Shown one piece after another: positions 51,423 to 60,909 of a DNA stretch of 64,000 nt. How positions within the stretch are numbered: the first letter of the stretch is position 1; each line of letters opens with the position of its first letter. This stretch comes from JAUILH01 sp964230215 (GTDB lineage: Bacteria; Bacteroidota; Bacteroidia; Flavobacteriales_D; JAUILH01), in contig CAXRGQ010000007.1 of the NCBI GenBank assembly GCA_964230215.1, positions 1-64,000 of the forward strand. Direction: 5' to 3'. A model generated the notes under the pieces. That model had not been told where the DNA came from and ran no database searches. It saw only the letters and a program-made list of their open reading frames with translations. The position numbers and the translations under genes were made by a program.

Positions 51423-52300
51423 TATTGATACCCGAATTTTTTAAGGTCACGTTCATTATTTCTCCAATCCTTCTGCACTTTAACATGCATCTCTAAATGC
51501 ACTTTTTTTCGCAGCATTTCCTGGATATCCCATCTAGCTTTACTACCTACTTGCTTCAACATCTTACCTTGATGTCCGATGATAATACCTTTTTGCGAAT
51601 CTCGTGCAACATATATAATTGCTCTAATCTTCACCAATCCGCCCAAGTCTTTATACGATTCAACCTCAACTTCACAACTATATGGTACTTCTTTGTCATA
51701 TAGAAGCATGATTTTTTCGCGAATAATCTCTGAAACGAAAAAACGCATAGGTTTATCCGTCAAATCATCCTTAGGGAAATACGCTTCACCTTCCGGCAGT
51801 TTATCCAGGATATGCTTGAATACCTCCTCCACATTATAATTGTGTAAAGCTGATATAGCCGCAACACCAGCATTTGGAAGTTGTTCTTTCCAATAATCCA
51901 GACGTTCTAATACCTGTTCTTCTTTTCCTAAGTCAACTTTATTGATCAGAACAATTACTGGAATCTTTGTCTTTTTCAGTTTCTCTAGTACTTGAGGATT
52001 GTTGGTAGTCTTTTCCCATAAATCCGTAATAAAGAGAATAATATCTGCATCCTTTAATGCTGTATTCACAAACCCCATCATGGATTCGTGCATTTTGTAT
52101 GCAGCATTTAACACACCTGGAGTATCGGAGTAGACAATTTGAAAATCTTCACCGCTTACTATCCCCATAATTCGGTGACGCGTAGTTTGCGCCTTAGAGG
52201 TAATAATGGACACCTTTTCCCCAACCAACTGGTTCATCAATGTCGATTTCCCCACATTTGGGCTACCAATAATATTTACAAATCCCGATTTATGTGCCAT
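51422..52300 (-). CDS. era: GTPase Era
   Basis: 292 residues with one GTPase domain (GSPNVGKST 12-20, SDTPGVL, NKVD) and a C-terminal KH domain with IIVGHQGKMLKQVGSKAR-type sequence (here IIIGHQGKMLKQVG), which binds the 3' end of 16S rRNA. Era and Der genes are adjacent and overlap by one base. Confidence 0.98.
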   Translation of the reverse strand: MAHKSGFVNIIGSPNVGKSTLMNQLVGEKVSIITSKAQTTRHRIMGIVSGEDFQIVYSDTPGVLNAAYKMHESMMGFVNTALKDADIILFITDLWEKTTNNPQVLEKLKKTKIPVIVLINKVDLGKEEQVLERLDYWKEQLPNAGVAAISALHNYNVEEVFKHILDKLPEGEAYFPKDDLTDKPMRFFVSEIIREKIMLLYDKEVPYSCEVEVESYKDLGGLVKIRAIIYVARDSQKGIIIGHQGKMLKQVGSKARWDIQEMLRKKVHLEMHVKVQKDWRNNERDLKKFGYQ

Positions 52301-52379
52301 TGCTGTGCTGTAATTCGCTGCAAAGAAACGAATTTACAAGCAAACCATAGCAATTCTCTTCATTGATATTAGATTTATG

Positions 52380-52410
52380 TTTGGTAAATGAAAAGAATGT
52401 ATTATATTTG
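52380..52410 (+). promoter_or_regulatory. Promoter of initiator tRNA-Met
   Basis: TTTG at 52380-52383, a 19-base spacer and TATATTTG at 52403-52410: a textbook Bacteroidota primary-sigma promoter. It lies 48 bases before the tRNA. Confidence 0.85.
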
Positions 52411-52458
52411 CAGCCCCAAACGTGGAACAATAAGGTCAAACGGACCGTCAAAATATAT

Positions 52459-52531
<73 letters not shown>

Positions 52532-52535
52532 CTAA

Positions 52536-52568
52536 GAAAAAGCCTTTCCAAATGGAAAGGCTTTTTTA
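52536..52568 (+). terminator. Intrinsic terminator of initiator tRNA-Met
   Basis: Nine-pair perfect stem AGCCTTTCC / GGAAAGGCT with a four-base loop (AAAT), flanked by As and followed by six Ts. Confidence 0.92.
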
Positions 52569-52616
52569 GTTTACAAAATCAAATTCTACAATCCTATCCA
52601 TTATCTTAGCAGCCAG

Positions 52617-53846
52617 ATGGAAGCCACCAACAAGCGCAAAATTTTTAATGACCCTGTGTACGGGTTTATCACCCTGCGTCATGATATTATTCTTGACCTT
52701 ATTGATCATAAATATTTTCAGCGCTTACGCAGAATAAAACAGTTGGGATTAACGTCTTTAGTTTATCCAGGTGCTCTACACACTAGATTTCATCATGCTT
52801 TGGGTGCTATGCACCTTATGAACAAAGCAATTGATGTCTTGCGCTCAAAAGGGCACAACATTTCTGATGAAGAAAGTGAAGGTGCTGCCATTGCTATATT
52901 GCTCCACGACATTGGGCATGGACCATTTTCTCATGCATTAGAGCATGCTATCGTTGATGGTATTCAACATGAGGAAATCTCGCTCTTATTTATGGAGGAA
53001 CTTAATAGAGAATTTGACGGCAAGTTAAGTTTAGGCATAGATATCTTCACTAATAAATACCCAAAGCCATATCTTCACCAGTTAGTAAGTAGTCAGCTGG
53101 ATATGGACAGACTAGATTACCTTAAGCGTGATAGTTTCTATACAGGTGTAAATGAAGGTGATGTTGGTAGCAACCGAATTATCGAGATGCTAAACATCCA
53201 TAAAGGACATCTGGTAGTAGATGAAAAAGCTATTTACTCGATAGAGAATTTCATAGTTGCTAGACGATTTATGTATTGGCAGGTGTATTTACACAAAACG
53301 GTTGTGTCTGCAGAGCACATGATTGTTCAAATTCTCTCAAGAGCTAAAGAACTTGCACTAAATGGATATCCATTACCATGTTCCGAATCACTTGGTGCAT
53401 TTTTGTATAGCAAAAGCAGTGGAGAGGAACTTAAAAGCTCACAAGAAGCTTTGAATCAATTCGCCTCTCTTGACGACTATGATATTATGAGCGCCATCAA
53501 AGCATGGAGTGGTAATGACGACAAGGTTCTTAGCCTTCTTTGCGAGATGACCCTGAATCGCTCATTATTCAAGATTAAATTATACAAAGAAGCTGTTCCA
53601 GAGGAAGTTTTGAATCAATTACGCTCTACCATTGCAAAAAAGTATTCGCTTAGTCCTGATGAGGCAATGCACATGGTGTTAACCGGTACCCTAACAAATA
53701 ACGCGTACAATCCTGAAAAAGACAACATTCAACTTCTTTTTAAGCATGGTAGCACGTTGGAGCTAGCTGAGGCTTCTGACAATCTCAATATCTCGGCGCT
53801 GTCAGAACCGGTTGAAAAGCACTTTGTTTGTCACGCTAGAATCTAG
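52617..53846 (+). CDS. HD-domain phosphohydrolase (dGTPase-like family)
   Basis: 409 residues. The HD metal site shows H...HD...D: PGALHTRFHHALG (about 52-63), LLHDIGHGPFSH (95-106; His97 and Asp98) and QLDMDRLDYLKRDSF further on. This arrangement matches the dGTPase/SAMHD1-like branch that hydrolyses deoxynucleoside triphosphates, and many Bacteroidota have one copy. Whether the substrate is dNTP or another nucleotide is not shown. It is 49 bases after the tRNA terminator and 132 bases before lpxD. Confidence 0.88.
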   Translation: MEATNKRKIFNDPVYGFITLRHDIILDLIDHKYFQRLRRIKQLGLTSLVYPGALHTRFHHALGAMHLMNKAIDVLRSKGHNISDEESEGAAIAILLHDIGHGPFSHALEHAIVDGIQHEEISLLFMEELNREFDGKLSLGIDIFTNKYPKPYLHQLVSSQLDMDRLDYLKRDSFYTGVNEGDVGSNRIIEMLNIHKGHLVVDEKAIYSIENFIVARRFMYWQVYLHKTVVSAEHMIVQILSRAKELALNGYPLPCSESLGAFLYSKSSGEELKSSQEALNQFASLDDYDIMSAIKAWSGNDDKVLSLLCEMTLNRSLFKIKLYKEAVPEEVLNQLRSTIAKKYSLSPDEAMHMVLTGTLTNNAYNPEKDNIQLLFKHGSTLELAEASDNLNISALSEPVEKHFVCHARI

Positions 53847-53878
53847 TATTTGCAACCATTTCACATCAATTTGCATCA

Positions 53879-53904
53879 CTAGAAAATAGTGTAACTATTT
53901 CTAG
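53879..53904. other. Imperfect inverted repeat upstream of lpxD
   Basis: CTAGAAAATAGT / ACTATTTCTAG, a near-perfect 11-12 base palindrome with a three-base gap and no adjacent T-run. It could be a protein-binding site or the remains of a weak terminator after the HD-domain gene. Confidence 0.45.
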
Positions 53905-53963
53905 ACACACAATGTTTGGTTGATAAGCACTGGAAATAAATGCGCAAGTAGCGTTATGTTTTA

Positions 53964-53971
53964 TATTTTTG
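53964..53971 (+). promoter_or_regulatory. Putative -7 element (TATTTTTG) of the lipid A operon
   Basis: TATTTTTG fits TAnnTTTG and ends seven bases before the lpxD ATG (53979). A clear -33 element is not visible. It implies a near-leaderless operon start. Confidence 0.45.
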
Positions 53972-53978
53972 ACGTCAA

Positions 53979-55031
53979 ATGGAATTTACAGCACTGCAGA
54001 TAGCGGAGATGTTGCAAGGTCATGTGGAGGGGAATCCAGATGTAACCATCAACAATGTTTCTAAGATTGAGGAGGGAAAGCCTAAAACACTCTCGTTTTT
54101 AGCCAATCCAAAATACAGCGAATTTCTATACTCTACAGGCGCTTCAGCAGTAATTATCAATAAAGATTTTGAGCTTGAAGGTAATGTGCCTGACACCTGC
54201 ACACTTATTCGTGTAGATGATGCTTATCAATGCTTTGCGAAATTGCTTGATGTCTACAACAGTATCAAGTACAACAAAACTGGAATTGAACAACCATCAT
54301 ACATAGATGGATCGGCTACGGTTGGTGAGGACTGTTATGTGGGAGCGAATGCTTATATCGGGGCCAACACAGTGCTGGGGAAAAACGTTAAGATTTTTCC
54401 GAATGCCTATATCGCGGATAATGTGAAGATTGGAGAAAACACAATTATTCATGGAGGTGCACGTGTAATGGCCGAATGTGTTGTAGGGAAGAATTGCACC
54501 ATTCAACCAAACTGTGTTATTGGCGGAGACGGTTTCGGATTCGCGCCAAACAGTGAAAACAACTACAATAAGGTACCTCAAATAGGAAATGTAATTATTG
54601 AAGATCATGTTGAAATTGGCTCTGGAACAACAATTGACCGTGCTACTTTAGGATCAACTATAATTCGCAAAGGTGTTAAGTTGGACAATCTTATCCAGAT
54701 CGCACATAATGTTGAGATTGGAGAGAACACAGTTATAGCAGCACAAACAGGTGTGGCTGGTTCAACAAAAATCGGAAAAAACTGTATGATTGGAGGCCAA
54801 GTGGGCATCATAGGTCATTTAAAAATTGCGGACGGTGTAAAAATCGCAGCGCAATCAGGAATAGGTCAAAACATTGATCAAGAAGGCATGATAGTTCAGG
54901 GTTCTCCAGCCTATTACATTGGGGACTACAAACGCTCCTATGTTGGATTTAGGAACCTTCCTAAGATTCAATCAAGACTGAACGATATTGAAAAGAAATT
55001 AGAAGAATTAAATACTCGAGGGAATGGGTGA
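53979..55031 (+). CDS. lpxD: UDP-3-O-(3-hydroxyacyl)glucosamine N-acyltransferase
   Basis: Third step of lipid A synthesis: adds the N-linked 3-hydroxyacyl chain to UDP-3-O-acyl-glucosamine. 350 residues. An N-terminal uridine-binding domain (MEFTALQIAEMLQGHVEGN) is followed by a left-handed beta-helix of hexapeptide repeats (GEDCYVGANAYIGANTVLG and onward) and IAHNVEIGENTVIAAQTGVAGS with the catalytic His. A C-terminal helix ends the protein. It overlaps lpxC-fabZ by eight bases. Confidence 0.96.
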   Translation: MEFTALQIAEMLQGHVEGNPDVTINNVSKIEEGKPKTLSFLANPKYSEFLYSTGASAVIINKDFELEGNVPDTCTLIRVDDAYQCFAKLLDVYNSIKYNKTGIEQPSYIDGSATVGEDCYVGANAYIGANTVLGKNVKIFPNAYIADNVKIGENTIIHGGARVMAECVVGKNCTIQPNCVIGGDGFGFAPNSENNYNKVPQIGNVIIEDHVEIGSGTTIDRATLGSTIIRKGVKLDNLIQIAHNVEIGENTVIAAQTGVAGSTKIGKNCMIGGQVGIIGHLKIADGVKIAAQSGIGQNIDQEGMIVQGSPAYYIGDYKRSYVGFRNLPKIQSRLNDIEKKLEELNTRGNG

Positions 55032-56427
55032 AAAACAACGAACGCTCAAAGACACCATTAGTTTAACAGGTGTCGGATTACACACAGGAGAAAAGGTTAG
55101 CTTAAAACTAGTACCAGCAAAAGAAAATCACGGCTACAAATTCAAACGAATGGACGTTGATGGTCAACCAATTATTCCAGCAGACGCTGATTTAGTTGTA
55201 TCGACTGACAGAGGAACCACCTTGGAGAAAAACGGTGTTCGCGTTTACACTACCGAACATGTTTTAGCAGCACTTTACGGAATGCAGGTAGATAATTGCC
55301 TGATTGAAATTGATGGGCCGGAGATGCCTATAATGGACGGAAGTGCATGGCCATTTGTAGAGGCAATTGAAAATGTTGGATTTGAAGAGCAAAAGACAGA
55401 GAGAGAGTATTTCGAATTTACTGAAAATCTGCCTTGGGAGGATTTAGATAGAGGTACTGAAATGCTTGCTGTCCCAACAGACGAGTTCAGATTGACGGTT
55501 ATGGTGGATTATAACTCACCAGTCTTAGGCACTCAACATGCTACCATGTACAAGATAAGCGATTTCAAAGAAGAAATTGCAAGATGCCGAACGTTTGTGT
55601 TCCTTAGAGAATTGGAATTCCTTGCTAAAAACGACCTAATTAAAGGCGGAGATTTAGATAATGCAATTGTGTTAGTTGAGCGTCCTAACGTATCACAAGA
55701 AGAGCTTTCGAGATTAGCTAAATTGTTAGGAAAAGAGGATTTAAGTGTGCAGATTGAAGGAATCGGTGTTTTAAACAATGCAGATCTAAAGTTTCAAAAC
55801 GAACCTGCTCGACACAAACTTCTGGATATTGTTGGTGATTTAGCCCTGGTTGGAAAACCAATTAAAGGACATATTCTGGCCGCACGACCTGGACATTCAG
55901 GCAATGTGTCTTTTGCTAAAATCATTAAAGATTTAATTAAGAAGCAGAAAAAGGCTGGAAAAAAATTCGATCTATCAAAAGAACCTATATACGATATCAA
56001 CAAGATTTCAAGCATGTTGCCTCATCGCTACCCATTTCTATTGGTAGACAAGGTGATGGAGATGGATGAAAATGGAATTGTAGGTGTAAAGAATGTTACA
56101 TTGAACGAACCATTTTTCCAAGGACACTTCCCAGACAACCCAGTAATGCCAGGTGTACTTCAGATAGAAGCGATGGCACAGTGTGGGGGGATTTTTGCTT
56201 TGAGCACTGTTGAAGATCCAGAAAACTATAGCACTTACTTTATGAAAATCACAGATGTGAAATTCAAGCAAAAAGTAATGCCAGGCGACACGGTTGTGAT
56301 GGATTTAAAATTGCTCACACCGATTAGAAGAGGCATTGTGCACATGTCAGGTGCATGTTATGTGAATGGTCAAGTAGTTTCAGAAGCAGAAATGATGGCT
56401 CAAATCGTGAAAGAAAGGGGGCTTTAA
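55024..56427 (+). CDS. lpxC-fabZ: Bifunctional LpxC deacetylase / FabZ dehydratase
   Basis: 467-residue fusion. The LpxC part (residues 1 to about 305) removes acetate from UDP-3-O-acyl-GlcNAc and shows TGVGLHTGEKV (15-25), TTEHVLAALYG with a zinc His, and HKLLDIVGDLALVG and HILAARPGHSGN further on. The FabZ part (from about 320) shows LPHRYPFLLVDKV and the catalytic GHFPDNPVMPGV. This fusion is typical of Bacteroidota. Its stop overlaps lpxA by one base. Confidence 0.97.
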   Translation: MGEKQRTLKDTISLTGVGLHTGEKVSLKLVPAKENHGYKFKRMDVDGQPIIPADADLVVSTDRGTTLEKNGVRVYTTEHVLAALYGMQVDNCLIEIDGPEMPIMDGSAWPFVEAIENVGFEEQKTEREYFEFTENLPWEDLDRGTEMLAVPTDEFRLTVMVDYNSPVLGTQHATMYKISDFKEEIARCRTFVFLRELEFLAKNDLIKGGDLDNAIVLVERPNVSQEELSRLAKLLGKEDLSVQIEGIGVLNNADLKFQNEPARHKLLDIVGDLALVGKPIKGHILAARPGHSGNVSFAKIIKDLIKKQKKAGKKFDLSKEPIYDINKISSMLPHRYPFLLVDKVMEMDENGIVGVKNVTLNEPFFQGHFPDNPVMPGVLQIEAMAQCGGIFALSTVEDPENYSTYFMKITDVKFKQKVMPGDTVVMDLKLLTPIRRGIVHMSGACYVNGQVVSEAEMMAQIVKERGL

Positions 56428-57200
56428 TGAGTATTCCTACAAACATACATCCAGAAGCTCAAATTGGTGAAGGCACTGTAATTGAACCATTCGCTAGTAT
56501 TTCAAAAGACGTTGTAATAGGTGAAAACTGTTGGATTGGACCAAACGTTGTAATAATGGATGGTGCTCGTATTGGGGACAACACTCAAATTTTCCCAGGC
56601 GCAGTTATTAGTGCAGTCTCGCAAGACCTGAAATACAATGGAGAGTACACAACCGTAGAAATTGGTAGTAATACAACTATCAGAGAAGGTGTAACTATTC
56701 ACCGTGGAACTGCAGATCGCATGAAGACAGTAATCGGAGACAACTGCCTTCTTATGTGTTACGTTCACATTGCTCACGACTGTATCATCGGCGACAATGT
56801 AATAATTGCCAATTATACTGGTCTCGCCGGTCATTGCACAGTAGAAGATAACGTAATAATTGAAGGGCAAGTTGGTATACAGCAATTTGTTAAGATTGGA
56901 GCGCACGCATTCATCGCTGGCAGATGTGGCGTTCGAAAAAACGTTCCACCATACGTTAAGGCAGCGCGTGAACCACTGTCATTTGTTGGGGTGAATACAA
57001 TTGGATTGCGGAGACGTGGATTCACTGACGAGCAAATAATGAATATTGAAGATATTTATCGCGTGATATACGTACAGAATAGTAATATCAGTTCGGCATT
57101 AAAAATTGCTGATCTTGAATTACCTTCATCACAAGAGAAAGATTATATATTAGATTTTATAAAAGCCTCAACTAAGGGAATAATGAGAGGCATATCATAA
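56427..57200 (+). CDS. lpxA: UDP-N-acetylglucosamine O-acyltransferase
   Basis: First committed step of lipid A synthesis: moves a 3-hydroxyacyl chain from ACP to UDP-GlcNAc. 257 residues from ATG 56427, coupled to the lpxC-fabZ stop (TAATG). Hexapeptide repeats cover residues about 9-190, with CYVHIAHDCIIGDNVIIAN holding the catalytic His, then RCGVRKNVPPYVKAAREPLSFVGVNTIGLRRRGF. The usual C-terminal helices follow. Confidence 0.97.
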   Translation: MSIPTNIHPEAQIGEGTVIEPFASISKDVVIGENCWIGPNVVIMDGARIGDNTQIFPGAVISAVSQDLKYNGEYTTVEIGSNTTIREGVTIHRGTADRMKTVIGDNCLLMCYVHIAHDCIIGDNVIIANYTGLAGHCTVEDNVIIEGQVGIQQFVKIGAHAFIAGRCGVRKNVPPYVKAAREPLSFVGVNTIGLRRRGFTDEQIMNIEDIYRVIYVQNSNISSALKIADLELPSSQEKDYILDFIKASTKGIMRGIS

Positions 57201-57209
57201 CATTGAATT

Positions 57210-57776
57210 ATGGCAAATACATCAGATATTAGAAACGGTTTATGTTTGGATCACAATGGTAAATTGGTAACTGTTGTTGAATTCCTACACGTGAAACCAG
57301 GGAAAGGACCTGCGTTTGTTAGAACCAAGTTAAAGAACATTGAAACTGGAAAAGTAGTTGATCACACATTCTCAGCAGGTCATAAGATTGACGTGGTAAG
57401 AATAGAAACACGTGACTACCAATACCTTTATGAAGATGATTTAGGTTTTCATTTTATGAATTCAGACACCTATGAACAAATTATGCTTGACAAGAATAAA
57501 ATTGACAACTCACAATTCCTTAAAGAAGGAGACATTTGTCAGATTGTATTTCATGCAGAGGAGGAATTGCCATTAACGGTCGAATTACCAGCATATATAG
57601 AAACTGAAGTTACCTATACCGAGCCTGGTATTAAAGGTGATACAGCAACAAATACTTTAAAGCCAGCAACCATTGATACTGGAGCAGAAGTAAGAGTGCC
57701 TTTATTTATTGACATAGGCGATAAGATTAAAGTAGATACTCGCACCGGTCAGTACTCAGAGCGCGTTAAGGACTAA
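57210..57776 (+). CDS. efp: Elongation factor P
   Basis: Relieves ribosome stalling at polyproline. 188 residues, three beta-barrel domains. The tip loop HVKPGKGPAFVRTK carries Lys32, the position modified in some bacteria. The motif near the end, KVDTRTGQYSERV, is the standard domain III signature. It is nested in the lipid A operon. Confidence 0.98.
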   Translation: MANTSDIRNGLCLDHNGKLVTVVEFLHVKPGKGPAFVRTKLKNIETGKVVDHTFSAGHKIDVVRIETRDYQYLYEDDLGFHFMNSDTYEQIMLDKNKIDNSQFLKEGDICQIVFHAEEELPLTVELPAYIETEVTYTEPGIKGDTATNTLKPATIDTGAEVRVPLFIDIGDKIKVDTRTGQYSERVKD

Positions 57777-57777
57777 G

Positions 57778-58710
57778 ATGAAACTTGAACGTCCCATTAC
57801 TCTAAAGGAACTTGCGGATTTGCTTGAATGTAAATTTGTAGGAGATGCTAAGCATAAAATCACCGGTATTAATGAAATACATATGGTTGAAGCTGGTGAT
57901 TTAGTATTCGTGGATCACCCTAAGTATTACGATAAAGCACTAAACTCGGCTGCAACGACCATCTTAATTGACAAAGAAACGGACTGTCCTGCAGGCAAAG
58001 GATTGTTGGTGTGTGACGATCCATTTGCTGCTTACAACAAGCTAGCCGTTTTGTTTAGTCCGTTTTATCCATGGACTAGAAATAACAACACTGCTAAAGG
58101 TATTAGCCCATATGCGGTCATTCAACCTAACGTCACTATTGGTAGAAATGTGACTATTGGCAAGAACACATGGATACATTCAGGTGTGGTTATCTACGAC
58201 AATTGCCATATAGGAGACAATGTTATTATTCATGCCAACGCTGTAATTGGTGCAGATGCATTTTACTTTCAGAAGAAGGAGTATGGCTTTAGAAAAATGC
58301 ATACCTGTGGGCGTGTAATTATTGAGGATAATGTAGAAATTGGCGCATCTTGTACGATTGACAGAGGCGTTAGTGGAGACACAATAATAGGTGAAGATTC
58401 TAAGTTAGATAACCAGGTACACGTTGGACATGACGTTCAAATTGGCAAAAGATGTCTATTTGCCGCACATGTGGGGATAGCGGGATGCGTGCGGATTGAA
58501 GATGATGTAACATTGTGGGGACAGGTAGGCGTTGTAAGTGATATTACTATTGGCAAAGGAGCTGTTGTGTACGGACAAAGTGGTGTCGGTAAAGACCTTG
58601 AAGGAGGGAAAAAATATTTAGGAAGTCCATGTGATGATGCACGCACGGCCTTTGTTGAAATTTCCAGTGTAAAAAAATTACCAGGAATCATTAAAAAGCA
58701 CAATCTGTAA
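57778..58710 (+). CDS. Second LpxD-like acyltransferase
   Basis: 310 residues, one base after efp. The N-terminal domain MKLERPITLKELADLLECKFVGD resembles that of LpxD, followed by hexapeptide repeats (GRNVTIGKNTWIHSGVVIYD) and a His-bearing LDNQVHVGHDVQIGKRC. It is about 40 residues shorter than the first lpxD in the window and probably arose by duplication. Many Bacteroidota carry two LpxD-like proteins; whether this copy acts on the same substrate or another acyl chain is unknown. Confidence 0.88.
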   Translation: MKLERPITLKELADLLECKFVGDAKHKITGINEIHMVEAGDLVFVDHPKYYDKALNSAATTILIDKETDCPAGKGLLVCDDPFAAYNKLAVLFSPFYPWTRNNNTAKGISPYAVIQPNVTIGRNVTIGKNTWIHSGVVIYDNCHIGDNVIIHANAVIGADAFYFQKKEYGFRKMHTCGRVIIEDNVEIGASCTIDRGVSGDTIIGEDSKLDNQVHVGHDVQIGKRCLFAAHVGIAGCVRIEDDVTLWGQVGVVSDITIGKGAVVYGQSGVGKDLEGGKKYLGSPCDDARTAFVEISSVKKLPGIIKKHNL

Positions 58711-59942
58711 TGCCAGAAACCAGAGTCGAAAAAATGGTCGAGAAGCTTAACACTAGTAAGTTTAAGCTTCAATCATTGCTGGATATTACAAAAGGAATTA
58801 ATGAAAACTACTCGGTAAATAAGTTACTGGACATCTACAAATACATTTTGCGTGACCAACTAGGAATAAGCCGGTTGATGCTCTATAATATGGGCTCGAA
58901 ATGGGAGTGTATTCTTAAGTACGGTTCAAAAGCAAAATCTAAAGACATTAATGTAACTGAAGACTTGCTTCACATTACAGAAATCACAGTAATCGAATCA
59001 AGCTCAAAGGAAATGCTTAACAGCTTTGACGTTGTTATTCCAGTTTATCATAAGGAAAGGCCCCTCGCCTATCTTCTTATTGGCGATTTAGACGAAGATC
59101 AAATTCGCATTAGCCCAACGATTAAACACATGCCGTTTATTCAAACTTTGACCAACATCATAGTGGTGGCTATTGAAAACAAACGATTTGCCAAAGAAAG
59201 TATACAGCAAGAACGAGTAAAAAGGGAGTTAGAAGTAGCCAGTGAAATGCAAAAACTGCTTTTCCCAATGGATTTACCTTCTAACGATAAAATTGAGATT
59301 GCAGGGATGTATCAGACCCAGCAGTTAGTTGGCGGTGATTATTACGACTACATTAAACTAAACAATGAGGAGTTTGTTATTTGTATGGCAGATGTAAGTG
59401 GAAAAGGGGTTTCTGCAGCGCTATTGATGTCCAACTTTCAAGCGAATGTCCGCGCGATATTTAACTACAATAATTTTAGGCTACACCGCTTAATAGCCGA
59501 GCTGAACACTAAAGTGATGGAGGCCGCTCATGGCGAAAAATTCATTACTTTCTTTGTCGCAAAATACAATGCCACAACCCGAGATTTACATTATATCAAC
59601 GCAGGTCATAATCACCCCATCCTAACAAACGGGAAGGAAGCTAAAATGCTTGCGACAGGCTGCACAGGTTTGGGTATGTTTGACACCATTCCTGCGATAA
59701 AAGAAGAGTTTGTAACCGTTGAGCCCAATTCTACATTGGTGTTATTTACAGATGGCTTAGTAGAATTAGAAAATGACGATGAAGAAGCATTTGAAATTGA
59801 TCGTCTGGTAGATTTACTTCACAATAACTACCATCTGAGCATGGAGAAATTCAATAAGCTAGTCTTTGACAAATTAGACGAATTCAAAGAGTCAAAGAAT
59901 TTTATTGATGACACAGCCATCCTAAGTTGTCGATTTTCTTAA
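58710..59942 (+). CDS. SpoIIE/RsbU-type PP2C protein phosphatase
   Basis: 410 residues, starting at the ATG that overlaps the LpxD-like stop (TAATG). Residues about 20-150 form a GAF-like sensor (SLLDITKGINENYSVNKLLDIYKY). A coiled linker with REVEVASEMQK-type sequence (here RELEVASEMQKLLFP) leads to the phosphatase domain with GGDYYDYI, MADVSGKGVSAALLM, INAGHNHP and LFTDGLVE, which hold the metal aspartates. Such enzymes dephosphorylate anti-sigma-factor antagonists. No partner is adjacent here. Confidence 0.9.
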   Translation: MPETRVEKMVEKLNTSKFKLQSLLDITKGINENYSVNKLLDIYKYILRDQLGISRLMLYNMGSKWECILKYGSKAKSKDINVTEDLLHITEITVIESSSKEMLNSFDVVIPVYHKERPLAYLLIGDLDEDQIRISPTIKHMPFIQTLTNIIVVAIENKRFAKESIQQERVKRELEVASEMQKLLFPMDLPSNDKIEIAGMYQTQQLVGGDYYDYIKLNNEEFVICMADVSGKGVSAALLMSNFQANVRAIFNYNNFRLHRLIAELNTKVMEAAHGEKFITFFVAKYNATTRDLHYINAGHNHPILTNGKEAKMLATGCTGLGMFDTIPAIKEEFVTVEPNSTLVLFTDGLVELENDDEEAFEIDRLVDLLHNNYHLSMEKFNKLVFDKLDEFKESKNFIDDTAILSCRFS

Positions 59943-59995
59943 AAAACTCAGGGTAGATGTTAATAAGTAGGCTGGAAATCTAGCTTAAATCATCC

Positions 59996-60003
59996 TACCT
60001 TTG
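59996..60003 (+). promoter_or_regulatory. Putative -7 element (TACCTTTG) of the flavin reductase gene
   Basis: Exact TAnnTTTG match ending seven bases before the ATG at 60011. No clear -33 element. Confidence 0.45.
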
Positions 60004-60010
60004 TAGGTCT

Positions 60011-60907
60011 ATGTTGACGATAGATCCAAAGGAAAAAACAATACCTGAAGTTCACAGGTTGTTATTGGGAGCAGTAGGTCCTAGACCCATCGCATTTGCT
60101 AGTACAGTAGATGCTGATGGTAAGCCAAACCTGGCCCCCTTTAGTTTCTTTAATGTCTTTAGTGCAAATCCTCCAATTATGGTGTTTTCACCTGCAAGAA
60201 GTGGTCGCACTGGACAAACCAAGGATACGTATAACAATGTAAAAGTTGTTCCAGAAGTGGTCATCAACATTGTTAATTACGACATGGTTCATCAAATGTC
60301 ATTGGCAAGTTCGCCATACGAACCCGGCATTAACGAATTTGAAAAAGCTGGTTTTACCATGCTAAAAAGTGATACAATCAAGCCATTTAGAGTGGGCGAA
60401 TCACCTGCGCAGTTTGAGTGTATTGTAAAAGAAGTGAAAGAGCTCGGTGATGGCGGCGGTGCCGGTAACTTAATTATTTGTGAGGTTACTAAAATGCACT
60501 TTGATGAACGAATTTTTAATGAAGAAGGACTCATTGATCAGCATAAAATTGACTTGGTAGCCAGAATGGGAGGCAATTGGTATTGCCGAGCAGACAAAAA
60601 TTCAATGTTTGAAATTGACAAGCCCATAACAACATGCGGAATTGGCTTTGATCAGTTACCAGAAGACATTAAAACAAGTAAGATTCTAAGTGGAAATGAT
60701 TTAGGACAGCTTGCCAATGTATTAGAATTGCCTAACGAAACAGATGTAAACGAATATAAATTAATAGAATTAAGTGAATTATTTATGGAGTTTGAAGACG
60801 CTCCAGCCGAACTAGAAGTAAAATTACACGAGCGCGCAAAAGCCTTGTTGTCTGAAAATAAAGTAGATGACGCATGGTTAACCTTGCTTGCTTTTAATAA
60901 TCAATAA
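60011..60907 (+). CDS. Flavin reductase-like domain protein
   Basis: 298 residues. The N-terminal ~200 residues match the FMN-binding split-barrel type: GAVGPRPIAFASTVDADGKPNLAPFSFFNVFSANPP (about 21-56), then KDTYNNVKVVPEVVINIVNYD and SPAQFECIVKEV. The remaining ~90 residues are acidic and helical. Related proteins reduce flavins or bind FMN for an unknown partner. The following DUF3127 gene is two bases after its stop, so they are co-transcribed. Confidence 0.88.
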   Translation: MLTIDPKEKTIPEVHRLLLGAVGPRPIAFASTVDADGKPNLAPFSFFNVFSANPPIMVFSPARSGRTGQTKDTYNNVKVVPEVVINIVNYDMVHQMSLASSPYEPGINEFEKAGFTMLKSDTIKPFRVGESPAQFECIVKEVKELGDGGGAGNLIICEVTKMHFDERIFNEEGLIDQHKIDLVARMGGNWYCRADKNSMFEIDKPITTCGIGFDQLPEDIKTSKILSGNDLGQLANVLELPNETDVNEYKLIELSELFMEFEDAPAELEVKLHERAKALLSENKVDDAWLTLLAFNNQ

Positions 60908-60909
60908 GT

